Below, in pieces: positions 40,166 through 49,045 of a stretch of 63,770 bases of DNA. A model generated the notes under the pieces. The model made no database searches and was not told the origin of the DNA. It saw only the letters and a program-made list of their open reading frames with translations. The translations under genes and the position numbers were made by a program. Every line of letters starts with the position of its first letter. The first letter of the stretch is position 1. Source of the DNA: Amycolatopsis vastitatis (GTDB lineage Bacteria; Actinomycetota; Actinomycetes; Mycobacteriales; Pseudonocardiaceae); NCBI RefSeq assembly GCF_002234595.1, contig NZ_NMUL01000003.1, positions 1 to 63,770 on the forward strand, read 5' to 3'.

Positions 40166-42059
40166 GGGCGCCCGTTTCGAGGTGCTGGGCGAGCGGCCGC
40201 GGCAGCAGGTAGGCGACCGCGCCGCCCGGCATCGTGCTCCACGGCGCCATCACGCCGGTCAGCACCCGCACCGACCGCTGCACCCGGTAAAGCCGCTTCT
40301 CCCGCTCGCGCTCGAACGCCAGCGACGTCTCGGCGAACCGCGTCCCGTCGGCGTGGACCAGGTTGCCGGTCTCGTTGCCGAACCGGACGACCGTCGTCCC
40401 CGGCGAGAGCACGACCAGGCGCTTGCCGCGGTAGAAGTTCAACGGCGGTTCGCCGCGCAGCGGCAGGACCGGCCAGTCGGCGGGCTGGTCGGACTCCTCC
40501 GCCGGCCACGGCGGCAGCATGAGCAGCACGCCGAGGAGGAACCCGGCCGCGTCGGCGAGCGAGCCGAACGCCACCGGCTCGTCGGACGGCGGCCGGGAAA
40601 CCTCCCAGCCGTTCTCCGCGCGGCGCAGCGTCCAGACGCCTTCGGCGGGGATCTCGCCGGCGCCGATCCGGTACGCCGCGGCCGGCACGCCGTGCTCGGC
40701 GAGCCGCTGCTGGAGCAGCTCCAGGGTCTCCGCGCCACGCAGGTTCCGCACCGGCTCGCCCCGGGCCACGCGGGTCAGCGCCCGGTCGTCCGGCAGGTCG
40801 GCGGTCGTCTGCGGCGGTCGCGGCTGGCCGAGGACCTCCGCCTCCGCCGTCGCGCGGACGAGCTCCCCGACGAACGGCGGGCGCCAGTTCATCGCGCGTG
40901 CCTGCTCGACCAGCTCCGGTTCCGGCGGCACCCCGTACTTGCGCAGGTAGTGCGGCACGGCGGCGGGCCAGATCCAGGTGCCGTCGGTGTGGAACGCGTT
41001 CGGCACGTCCGGCGGCGCGCCCGGCGCGCCGAAGATGTCCGGCAGCGGCGCGGGCCGGTGCAGGGCGACCGGTGCGCGGAACAGGTAGTCGAGCACGCCG
41101 CGGACCTGGTCCGGCGGCACTGGCGGCCGGTTGACCACCGGGCGTTCGCCCTCGACGTGCGAGTCGGCGACCCGCGCGTGCCGGAACACGACGTCCAGCG
41201 GCAGTCCGGCCTTCGCGGTCAGCCACGCCGGCAGGTGCTTCGGCGTCCGCGGGAAGGTCGCCAGCTCCAGCTCGTAGGCGGCGGTCGACGGGCGGCCCCC
41301 GTCGTTGGGTGGCACCCGCCAGTCCGGCTCGCGGTCGGCGTCGAAGTCGAAGTCGAACTGCGACTGCGCGTCGAGGGTGAACGTGCCCTGGAACCAGGTG
41401 CCGGCTTCGGGCTGGTACATCGCCGTCCGCAGCCGCGCGAAGAGGCCGCCGAGGCGGGGCACCGCGGGCAGCGACACCGACACCGGGCCGTCCTCGTCGC
41501 CGACCGCACGGACCTCGATCTCGGCGTAGTCGCCGACCTGGCGGAACTGCGCGCCGACCCGCGCCCAGCCGCCCGGCACGGTGTGCAGCAGCGTCCGGCC
41601 GATCGCGCGCAGCAACGCGTTCTGGTCGCCGGTGCCCGGCCGCGGCCGCGCCTCCGGCGTCTCGGTGAAGTCCTGCCGCGCCTGCCAGAGCGCGCTGACC
41701 TGCTTGGCGGGCACCGTGACCGAGAAGTCGGTCAACCCCAGCTGCGCCGCGCGGGCGGCGTCGTCGCGGACCCAGCGCAGGGTCAGCTCGGGCCGGTCGC
41801 CCGGCGCGACTTCGAAGTACTCGCCGTCGTACTCGCAGAAGGTGCGCAGCGTGAACGTCGACGGCACTTCGCTCGCCGGCACGACCCGCGCCGGACGGCC
41901 GTCGAACTCCTTGTCGAAGCCCTCCGGCGCCTCTTCCTCCGGCAGCACGGACAGCAGCACGGTGCCGTCGGTGGTCGACCGCTGCGCGCGGAAGGTCCCC
42001 TCACCCCACGCCGCATACAGGCCGTCCGGGCGTTCGGCCACCTCAACCCGGTAACGCAC
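40152..42059 (-). CDS. YezG-like and TNT-like domain fusion protein (island gene 8)
   Basis: A 635-residue protein from GTG 42059, which has GGGGAGG 6 bases upstream. Layout: an N-terminal unassigned domain (about 1-130), a YezG-like immunity fold (about 140-290; WFQGTFTLDAQSQFDFDFDAD), and a linker domain with FHTDGTWIWPAAVP. A C-terminal TNT-like domain (about 535-635; VVRFGNETGNL, GTRFAETSL, APWSTMPGGAVAY) resembles the tuberculosis necrotising toxin NAD glycohydrolase. Where TNT has a catalytic Gln after PGG-G, this protein has Ala. It is probably a non-toxic or altered NADase-like protein. It is the last gene of the toxin island; a paralogue is island gene 5. Confidence 0.75.
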   Translation of the reverse strand: MRYRVEVAERPDGLYAAWGEGTFRAQRSTTDGTVLLSVLPEEEAPEGFDKEFDGRPARVVPASEVPSTFTLRTFCEYDGEYFEVAPGDRPELTLRWVRDDAARAAQLGLTDFSVTVPAKQVSALWQARQDFTETPEARPRPGTGDQNALLRAIGRTLLHTVPGGWARVGAQFRQVGDYAEIEVRAVGDEDGPVSVSLPAVPRLGGLFARLRTAMYQPEAGTWFQGTFTLDAQSQFDFDFDADREPDWRVPPNDGGRPSTAAYELELATFPRTPKHLPAWLTAKAGLPLDVVFRHARVADSHVEGERPVVNRPPVPPDQVRGVLDYLFRAPVALHRPAPLPDIFGAPGAPPDVPNAFHTDGTWIWPAAVPHYLRKYGVPPEPELVEQARAMNWRPPFVGELVRATAEAEVLGQPRPPQTTADLPDDRALTRVARGEPVRNLRGAETLELLQQRLAEHGVPAAAYRIGAGEIPAEGVWTLRRAENGWEVSRPPSDEPVAFGSLADAAGFLLGVLLMLPPWPAEESDQPADWPVLPLRGEPPLNFYRGKRLVVLSPGTTVVRFGNETGNLVHADGTRFAETSLAFEREREKRLYRVQRSVRVLTGVMAPWSTMPGGAVAYLLPRPLAQHLETGALSRQ

Positions 42060-42094
42060 GTTTGTCCTCCCCTGACCCCAGTGACACCGGAAAC

Positions 42095-44938
42095 CTAGTC
42101 GACCGGGTACCGAGCGAACCACCGGTCGTCACCCGGTGCATCCGGGCCGAACTCGGTGAGCGCGTCGTCCGCCAGGCCGACGATGACATCGCGGAGTTCC
42201 AGCCGGTCCAGCCAGCTCTTCCGCAGGGCTTCCTCGCCGTACATCGCGCCGACGAGGTTGCCGCAGACCGAACCGGTCGAGTCGCTGTCGCCGCTGTGGT
42301 TGACCGCCGCGAGCAACGCCGAGCCGGCGTCCGCGGTGGTCAGCGCGACGTACACCGACATCGACAACGCCGTCTCACCGACGTTGCCCTGCCCCAGCGA
42401 TTCCAGCTTCTCCGGCGTCGGCGGCCCCTGCTCCGCCAGCGCCAGAGCCGCGTCGAGCGCCCCGCTCTGCTCTTCGTGCGCCGGGTGCTTCACGAGCTCG
42501 GCGCGTGCCGTCGCGACCGCGTCGAGCAGCGGCTTTCCGTGCAGCAGCTCGTGCACGATCACCGCGAAGCACCCCGACGACAAATACCCGCTCGGGTGAC
42601 CGTGGGTCAGCGCCGCGCTCTCGGCCCCGAGCCGGAACACCTCGGCGAGGTCGTCCGACCACAGCGCGATCGGCGCCGCCCGCATGACGCCGCCACAGCC
42701 CTTCGAGTTGTTCACCGGCCGTTCGATGGTGCCCCGGACGCCGGAGCGGCCGTACGCCTCCAGCTCGCCGAAGCAGGTCAGGCCCGGTGCCCGACGGCTG
42801 AACAGCTCCTGGTGCGTGATCAGCCAGCCGTCCGGCACCTCGACGCCCGACTGCGGTCCGCGCGCCCGGTCCCACGTGACGCCCTGGGTGTGCAGCCAGC
42901 GCTGGTAGGCCATCTGCAGCGATTGGACGACGTCGGCGGAGCCGGTCCGGCGCCGCTGGGCGTGCGCGCGGATCAGTGCTTCGAGCGTGAACAGCGTCAT
43001 CTGCGTGTCGTCGGTGATCCGGCCTTCGCCGCCGTACGCGGGGATGAAGTCGGTGATGCCGTCCGGCCCGGCGAGCTCGCGGATCCGGTCGATCGAGTCG
43101 AACTCAGTCTTCGCGCCCAGAGCGTCGCCGATCGCCCCGGCCAGCAGGCTGCCACGCAGTCGCGATCGCAAGGGGAGTCCCTTCGGTTTCGGGGTGAAGC
43201 GGCCGCTCGGGTAGCGGCGTTCCCAGCGGGCGTGTTCCGCGGTCTCCGTCTGGAGGCCGTTGTGGTTGAAGTACCAGAAGACGTCGCTGGCGACGTCGTC
43301 GAGCAGGCCGAGATCGGGCAGCGCGGCCACCCACTCGGCGGGCAGGCCGGGGACGCCGAGCCGGGCGCCGACCATGGCTCCGGCGAGCGCGCCGGCCACC
43401 GGACCGGACCGCGCGGCGAGCGTGAGCGCCGCTTCCGGGTCGTAGCCGCGCTTGGCCGCGGCGAACAGCGCCCGGCCGAGCACCGACCGGACGCTCCGGC
43501 CGTCGCCGATGGTTTCGAGCTGCGTGACGTCGTCGGCGTCGCGGTCCTCGCGCAAGGCCAGGGTCGACGTCGCCAGGTCACCGCCCACCTCGCGCAGCCG
43601 CAGGTGCACCGGCAACGCGAACGCGTCCCGGGTGAGCAGCGCCTGGAACAGCGCGACCAGCAGGTCGACGCCCTCGGTGACCTCCGCGCCGGCCGCGCTG
43701 CCGGTCAGCTCCCGGGCAACGTCCTTCGCGTACTGTTCGCCGTCGACGTCGGCCATGGCGGCCGCACCGGCCGGCGCCGCGGCCAAGGCCGTGGCCAGCA
43801 GCGCGGAGAACTCGGCGGGCGCGGGACCCGAGTGCCGCGTCGCGACGGCGAGCCAGCCGTCCGGGTCCGGCCCGGGCAGGGTGGCCGGCACCTCGCCGGT
43901 CGGCACCGGCGGCAGGCCGCGCAGGACCGCCTCGGTGTGGAACAGCAGGTTCCGCGTCAGGCCGCCCATCGGCAGCGGACCGGTCGCGCCGCCGCCCAGC
44001 GCGTCACCGATCGCGAAACCGACGTACGCGCCGACGACCCGGTGCCACGCGAAGCGCCCGGCGAGCGTGCCGAAGGCGGAGAACTTCCCGAACGTCCACG
44101 GCACCGGACGCGGGCGCGCGTCCTCGTCCACATGCGCGATCAGGCCGTTCGCCCCCAGGTCGGTGGGCCATTCCGGGTCCTGGCCCGCGCGGCGCCGGAC
44201 GCCGTTGCGGTACTGCCAGGCGAACCCGCGCAGGTACCGGACGCACTCGGCGGCCGTCAGCTCGAAGTGGTGGTCGCGGGCGTGGTCCACCGCGTACCGC
44301 AGGTGCCGTTCCAGCAGGTCGGGCGGCTCGACGCCGAACTCCGCGACCAGCGCGGGCAGTGCTTCGGCGACCTCGGGCCCGGCTTCCGGCGCGGGCTCCT
44401 CGACTTTCGGACGGCGCTCACCTTCGACCACGCCCAGTTCGGCCGCCGTGAGGCTGCGGACGAGCCCGGTGCCGGGATCGAGCGTCAGCCCGGTCCCCGG
44501 CTGGTCGGCCAGCAGCTCGCGGACGGTCACCCGCCACCGGCGCGGGTACCGCCCGGGCACCTTCGCCGACGAGCTGTACGCGATGACTTCGCGCCTGCCC
44601 GTGCCGGGCACCGGCCGCAGCAACGGCTCGCCGTCGGGCAGGGGAACAAGCACTTCGCAGTCCAGCAGCGCACGCGCGAACTCGGCGCGGCTGATCCAGT
44701 TCGCGCCCAGGTAGTTCAGCAGCTTCCCGGCGTCGGTCGTGGGCACCGGGAAGCCGTGCCACACCGGGCCCGGACGGTACTGGTCGTTGACGCGGCGCGG
44801 GCCCGTCGGCTCCCCGAACGCCGTGTACTGAGCCCAGCCGCGGATGGCACGCACCGGGATGCCGAGGTCGGGGAACGCCTTTTCGTCGAACTCCGGGTCG
44901 ACGTCTGGGCGCCACTCGACGAAGTCCTCTTCTGTCAT
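42095..44938 (-). CDS. Tandem ADP-ribosylglycohydrolase protein, one active domain (island gene 7)
   Basis: A 947-residue protein. An N-terminal part (about 1-260) includes the IPVRAIRGWAQY and ANWISRAEFARALLDCEV blocks shared with island gene 6. A first ARH domain (about 297-590) lacks the metal residues: GGLTRNLLFHT stands where GxxTDDTQM is expected, and ARSGPVAGA replaces HSGDSDSTG. The second ARH domain (about 610-945) is intact: LRGSLLAGAIGDALGA, TDDT at 642-645, NNSKGCGGVMRAAP, HGHPSGYLSSG and the magnesium site HSGDSDSTG near 884. ARH enzymes remove ADP-ribose from proteins, so this is a strong candidate antidote to the ADP-ribosyltransferase toxin upstream. Start ATG 44938; ATG 44947 is possible. 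Confidence 0.85.
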   Translation of the reverse strand: MTEEDFVEWRPDVDPEFDEKAFPDLGIPVRAIRGWAQYTAFGEPTGPRRVNDQYRPGPVWHGFPVPTTDAGKLLNYLGANWISRAEFARALLDCEVLVPLPDGEPLLRPVPGTGRREVIAYSSSAKVPGRYPRRWRVTVRELLADQPGTGLTLDPGTGLVRSLTAAELGVVEGERRPKVEEPAPEAGPEVAEALPALVAEFGVEPPDLLERHLRYAVDHARDHHFELTAAECVRYLRGFAWQYRNGVRRRAGQDPEWPTDLGANGLIAHVDEDARPRPVPWTFGKFSAFGTLAGRFAWHRVVGAYVGFAIGDALGGGATGPLPMGGLTRNLLFHTEAVLRGLPPVPTGEVPATLPGPDPDGWLAVATRHSGPAPAEFSALLATALAAAPAGAAAMADVDGEQYAKDVARELTGSAAGAEVTEGVDLLVALFQALLTRDAFALPVHLRLREVGGDLATSTLALREDRDADDVTQLETIGDGRSVRSVLGRALFAAAKRGYDPEAALTLAARSGPVAGALAGAMVGARLGVPGLPAEWVAALPDLGLLDDVASDVFWYFNHNGLQTETAEHARWERRYPSGRFTPKPKGLPLRSRLRGSLLAGAIGDALGAKTEFDSIDRIRELAGPDGITDFIPAYGGEGRITDDTQMTLFTLEALIRAHAQRRRTGSADVVQSLQMAYQRWLHTQGVTWDRARGPQSGVEVPDGWLITHQELFSRRAPGLTCFGELEAYGRSGVRGTIERPVNNSKGCGGVMRAAPIALWSDDLAEVFRLGAESAALTHGHPSGYLSSGCFAVIVHELLHGKPLLDAVATARAELVKHPAHEEQSGALDAALALAEQGPPTPEKLESLGQGNVGETALSMSVYVALTTADAGSALLAAVNHSGDSDSTGSVCGNLVGAMYGEEALRKSWLDRLELRDVIVGLADDALTEFGPDAPGDDRWFARYPVD

Positions 44939-44954
44939 TCTCCCCATCCTCGGG

Positions 44955-47198
44955 CTAATGCCGCGGGTACCGCTCGATCCACTGGTCGCCGAGCGCGCTC
45001 AACGCCGAGTGCCGGTCGAAGTGCCAGTAGGCGTCGGACGCGACGTTCTCGACCAGGTACCGCAGCTCCAGCTGGTCGACCCACTTCTGCGGCAGCCCGG
45101 GGATCCCGGTCCGCGCGCCGAGCAGGGCGCCGGCGATCGCGCCGGTCAGCGCGCTGCGGCCGGAGTGGTTGACGGCGCGAAGCAGCGCCTGCTCCGGGTA
45201 GTTCTCGAAGCCCGACAACGCGGCGAACGCGCGTCCGAGCACCGACAACGTGGTCTTGCCGTCGCCGATCAGCTCGGGCATCCGCAGGTCAGGCAGTCCG
45301 TGCTCGCCGAAGAAGGGGACGGACTCGGCGACCATCTCCCCGATCTCCGTCCACTCGGGACCCTGCTGGAACTGGTTGTCCGGGTTGAGCACCTCGCGGC
45401 TGAGGTTCCAGATCGGGAAGCTGAACGGATCCTTGGTCAGCGCGTGCTCGAACAGCCAGGTCAGGTAGGTCGCGGCGGCCAGGTCGGGCTCGGTGGGGTG
45501 GGTGACGCCCGCCAGGCCGCGCACCGCCTGCCGCGTCCCGCCGCTGAACCCGCTGCCGGGCCCGGCCATGGTCAGCGCGGCCGGCAACGCGGAGATCAGC
45601 GCGGCCGGCCCGGTCATCGGGGTCGCGCCGGCGGCGCCGGTCGCGAGCTGGTGGTAGCCGTTGAGCTCGGCGTCGTCGGCGTCACGCCGGGCGTGCAGGT
45701 CCGGGACCTGCACGAGCCAGCCGTCCAGCGCGTCCATCGGCGCGCCCTGGGTGCGCAGCCAGCGCTGCAGCGCCCCGCGGACGACGTCGGGGAAGAGCTG
45801 CTCGGCTTCGCGGGACTCCGGCTGCTCGCGGTGCGGGCTGCGGATCACGGCCTCGGTGTAGAACAGCAGCCGCTGCGTCAGCGAGCCGATCCGGCCCGGC
45901 TGGTCGAACGCCGGGACGAGGTCCGTGACGCCTTCGATGCCGTACTTGGCGTGGATGTCGTGCAGGGGCATCCGGTCGACGGCCGCACCGAGGGCCTCCC
46001 CGAGCGCGAAGCCGACGTACGCGCCGGTCACGCGCTGCCAGCCGTAGCGGAAGCCGTCCAGGTCCCGCTCGAAGTACTTGCCGAACGTGTCCAGCCGCGG
46101 CACCGTGCGGCCGGTGTTGTCGTACGACGGGGCCAAGCCGTTCGCGCGCAGGTCGTTGGGCTTGCTGCGCGGCGGCTCCGGCATGTTCAGCCGATTCAGC
46201 CAGGACTCGCCGAGGATGGTCTTCGCGCACTCCTCGGCGGTCAGCTCGAAGCCCCGCCGCCGGGCCTTCTCGGCCGCGAGGAGCGGCGGCTTGACCGGCT
46301 CGGGCAGACCCATCCGGGACGCCGTTTCGGCGGCCACGCGCAGCAGGTCCTCCTCGGCCTCCGGGCAGCGGCCGTGCACGTCGATGCGCGGCTCGTGCCG
46401 CGGGAACCGCTGGACGATCTCGGCGAGCTCGCCGCTGGAGACGTCCTCGATGGTCGTCGGGCCGCCGTTGATCACCAGGTTCGGCGGGTGTTCGAACTCG
46501 GCCAGCGTCGCGACGTCGACCTTCCACCAGCCGTGCTCGCGCGAGGGCAGGTTCCGGGTCGAGCTGAAGACCTTGAGCTCGTTGCGCTCCTCGGCGAAGT
46601 AGAACCGGTCGGTCTTGCCGGTCTCCAGGTCGAGCGGGACGAACACCTCGCAGCGGATCAGCCCGATGAGCAGCAGCTCGCGGGTCAGCCAGCCGACGCT
46701 GGCGAACGACAGCAGCGTCTCGAGCGCGTTCTCGGGCTTGGGGTAGCCACGGCGGATCGGCCCTGCCTTGTACTCGGGGTTCTCCCGTTCTTCGCCGGTC
46801 TGGTTGCCCTCGGCGTCGACCTTCACCCAGCCCGCGACGGCCTGCAGCGGCACGCCCAGCTCGCCGAGCCCGGCCTTCACGTACTCGGGGTCGACGACCT
46901 CGCGCCAGTTCTCCTGGCCGGGGAACGCCACCGGCACCGACAGCCCGCCCGGGTGCGGGTGCGCCTGCCGCAGCTCGCCGTCCGGCTCGCGGACCACCAC
47001 CGACGGCGGCGGGAAGATCTCCTTCTCCGGCCGACCCTCGTCGAGGAACGCGATGGTGTTGTAGGGCACCGACCAGCCCTCGGGGATGCGCAGGACCCTC
47101 TCGGTGTCCACCCGGAGCCCGGCGGGACCGGAGACGTCCGGGCCGTGCACCGCGCGCAGCCACTGACCGACCTTGGCAATCGCTTCCGCCGCTTCCAC
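44955..47198 (-). CDS. YrhB-like and degenerate ARH protein (island gene 6)
   Basis: A 747-residue protein. A YrhB-like N-terminus (about 1-95; VPYNTIAFLDEG, FPPPSVVV) precedes a segment homologous to the N-terminus of gene 7 (GVPLQAVAGWVK). A C-terminal ARH-like domain (about 380-745) follows: GWQRVTGAYVGFALGEALGA. Its key residues are lost: GRIGSLTQRLLFYTEA for GxxTDDTQM, and HSGRSALTGA for HSGDSDSTG. It is therefore probably not an enzyme and may bind ADP-ribosylated protein or the toxin instead. Start GTG 47198 directly abuts the stop of gene 5, so the two are translationally coupled. Confidence 0.78.
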   Translation of the reverse strand: MEAAEAIAKVGQWLRAVHGPDVSGPAGLRVDTERVLRIPEGWSVPYNTIAFLDEGRPEKEIFPPPSVVVREPDGELRQAHPHPGGLSVPVAFPGQENWREVVDPEYVKAGLGELGVPLQAVAGWVKVDAEGNQTGEERENPEYKAGPIRRGYPKPENALETLLSFASVGWLTRELLLIGLIRCEVFVPLDLETGKTDRFYFAEERNELKVFSSTRNLPSREHGWWKVDVATLAEFEHPPNLVINGGPTTIEDVSSGELAEIVQRFPRHEPRIDVHGRCPEAEEDLLRVAAETASRMGLPEPVKPPLLAAEKARRRGFELTAEECAKTILGESWLNRLNMPEPPRSKPNDLRANGLAPSYDNTGRTVPRLDTFGKYFERDLDGFRYGWQRVTGAYVGFALGEALGAAVDRMPLHDIHAKYGIEGVTDLVPAFDQPGRIGSLTQRLLFYTEAVIRSPHREQPESREAEQLFPDVVRGALQRWLRTQGAPMDALDGWLVQVPDLHARRDADDAELNGYHQLATGAAGATPMTGPAALISALPAALTMAGPGSGFSGGTRQAVRGLAGVTHPTEPDLAAATYLTWLFEHALTKDPFSFPIWNLSREVLNPDNQFQQGPEWTEIGEMVAESVPFFGEHGLPDLRMPELIGDGKTTLSVLGRAFAALSGFENYPEQALLRAVNHSGRSALTGAIAGALLGARTGIPGLPQKWVDQLELRYLVENVASDAYWHFDRHSALSALGDQWIERYPRH

Positions 47199-48614
47199 CT
47201 ACTCGATCCTCTCCAGGCTTCCGTCGGACTCGTGCTCGGCGATCGTCTTCGGCAGCACGAAGGCCACCGCGCCACCCGGCAGGTTCGCCCAGGGGACCGT
47301 GATGCCGGTGATCACGTGCAGCGGGCGTCTCAGCCGGTAGCTCCGCCGCACCCGCTCGCGTTCGAGCGGCAGCGACGTCGTGGCGAACCGTACCTCCCCG
47401 TGGTGGACGAGGTTGCCGGGTTCCTCGCCGAAGCGCAGGACGACCGTACCCGCCACCAGCCTGGTGATGCGCTTGTTGCGGAGCAGGGTGAGGGGAGGCT
47501 CACCCGGCGCCGGGTGCACCGGCCAGTCGTCGAGTTCCTTCGCGGTTTCCAGCGGGGTTTCGTGCCCGGCGGTCATCCGGGCGGGGTGCAGCAGGAGCGC
47601 GCCGAGCAGCTGCTGCGCGGCGTCCTCGAGCCGGCCGAAGTACTTCGGCTCGCGGGGTTCTCCGCCGGCGTACGCGGCGACCTCCCAGCCGTCGGACGTG
47701 TAGTTGAGGCACCACGTGCCGTCCACCCGCTCGCCGACGCGGTACGCCTCCGGCCACACCCCGTGCTCGCCGAGCCGCTGGACCAGGACGATCAGCAGTT
47801 CGTCGTCGGCGAGCTTCGGATCCGGCGTGGTCTCCAGCTCGGCGACGACGTCGCCGACGGTCTTCTTCACGTCGCCGCGGCCCGGCTTCGGCCGCGGCTT
47901 GCCCAGCAGGTCCGCCTCGGCGGTCCGGCGGACCAGCGGCTCGACGTACGGCGGCTGGTAGTGGTGACGCCGGATGTGCGCGACGAGGTCCGGTTCGGGC
48001 GGTACGCCGTACTCCGCCAGGAGGTGCGGCACCGCCGCGTGCCAGATCCAGGTGCCGTCGGTGTGGAAGCGCTCGTCGCCGTCCTCGTGGACGACGGCTT
48101 CGCGCTCGAGGTACTGCAGCACGAGCGGCACCTCGGTGTCGGTCAGCGGCGGCCGGTCGGCGTCCGGTCCCCCGACGTCGGCGTGCCGGAACACCACACC
48201 CAGCGGTAGCTGTGCGCGCAGCCGCCACCAGTCGGGGATGTGCTCGTCGGCGCGCGGGTACTCCCCGAGCTCCTCCGGGTAGGCCGCCGGCTCCGGCGAA
48301 TCTGTCCACAAAGGATCATCGTCGAGGGCGAAGTCGAAGTCGAAGGTGCCGCCGGGGTCGAGGGTGAACCGCGCCTGCAGCCACGTGCCGTGGCCCTCGG
48401 CGTACATCCCGGCCCTCAGCTCGGTGAAGACGTCGGCCAGTTCATCGGGCGTCGCCGTGTTGTGGCCGGCGATCTCCGTGTGCTTCCCGAGCTGCCGGAA
48501 GTCGACGACGGCCGGCGCGGCGGCGTCGGCCCGGTGCTGCCGGACGAGCTTTCCCAACCGTACCAGGACGGCGCGCTGCTCTTCGGGCGAAAGTCGATGT
48601 TCCACGTGAATCAT
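47199..48614 (-). CDS. YezG-like and TNT-like fusion protein (island gene 5)
   Basis: A 471-residue protein from ATG 48614, overlapping the previous gene by 4 bases (ATGA). A YezG-like fold (about 1-150; LQARFTLDPGGTFDFDFALDDDP) is followed by a linker domain (FHTDGTWIWHAAVP, 15 of 16 residues close to gene 8) and a TNT-like C-terminus (VVLRFGEEPGNL, VPWANLPGGAVAF). Ala again stands where TNT's catalytic Gln should be. YezG proteins are immunity factors in Bacillus, so this looks like an immunity protein carrying a decayed NADase-like domain. It pairs with gene 8. A parS-like sequence overlaps its first codons. Confidence 0.72.
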   Translation of the reverse strand: MIHVEHRLSPEEQRAVLVRLGKLVRQHRADAAAPAVVDFRQLGKHTEIAGHNTATPDELADVFTELRAGMYAEGHGTWLQARFTLDPGGTFDFDFALDDDPLWTDSPEPAAYPEELGEYPRADEHIPDWWRLRAQLPLGVVFRHADVGGPDADRPPLTDTEVPLVLQYLEREAVVHEDGDERFHTDGTWIWHAAVPHLLAEYGVPPEPDLVAHIRRHHYQPPYVEPLVRRTAEADLLGKPRPKPGRGDVKKTVGDVVAELETTPDPKLADDELLIVLVQRLGEHGVWPEAYRVGERVDGTWCLNYTSDGWEVAAYAGGEPREPKYFGRLEDAAQQLLGALLLHPARMTAGHETPLETAKELDDWPVHPAPGEPPLTLLRNKRITRLVAGTVVLRFGEEPGNLVHHGEVRFATTSLPLERERVRRSYRLRRPLHVITGITVPWANLPGGAVAFVLPKTIAEHESDGSLERIE

Positions 48615-49045
48615 CGCGCCAACGTCGAGGTGTAGCGGAAGGTCGGGGGGTCGCCGGCGTCGCGGCGCGCGAACTCGTCCTCCCACATCTTGAAGGTCCG
48701 CCGGTAGATCGAGTCGATCAACGCGCGCTCCTCCTTGGTGATCCGGCGGTTCTCCTCTTCGGTTCCGGCCCAGATCGCGTCGATGGTCTGGTAGAGCGCG
48801 AAGATCGGCCCGTCGCCACGGAGGTAGTGGTGCCGCTCCTCCTCGGTCCGGATGACGAACCGCTCCCAGTCGAGCTTCACGATCTCGGCTTCGTGGCCGA
48901 GGAGCACGTCCGGAACGTGGTCCGGCTTCTCTTCGAACGCCCCGGTCTCCCAGTTCAGGATGCGACCGGTCAGCCCGCCGTCGGGCGTGCTCTCGACCAC
49001 GTACGTGTGGTCGTAGTACTCGAAGTAGGACGGCGTCTGAACCAT
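48611..49045 (-). CDS. Small protein directly after the toxin; candidate immunity protein (island gene 4)
   Basis: A 144-residue acidic protein whose ATG shares one base with the toxin's stop (TAATG). It has no signal peptide or membrane helix and no domain I recognise. Tyr/Asp-rich blocks such as SYFEYYDHTYVVE and IFALYQTIDAIWAG and a C-terminal helical, charged half (EEENRRITKEERALIDSIYRRTFK) are visible. Polymorphic-toxin loci usually put the cognate immunity gene directly after the toxin, so this position suggests such a role. That is inference from position only. Confidence 0.6.
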   Translation of the reverse strand: MVQTPSYFEYYDHTYVVESTPDGGLTGRILNWETGAFEEKPDHVPDVLLGHEAEIVKLDWERFVIRTEEERHHYLRGDGPIFALYQTIDAIWAGTEEENRRITKEERALIDSIYRRTFKMWEDEFARRDAGDPPTFRYTSTLAR

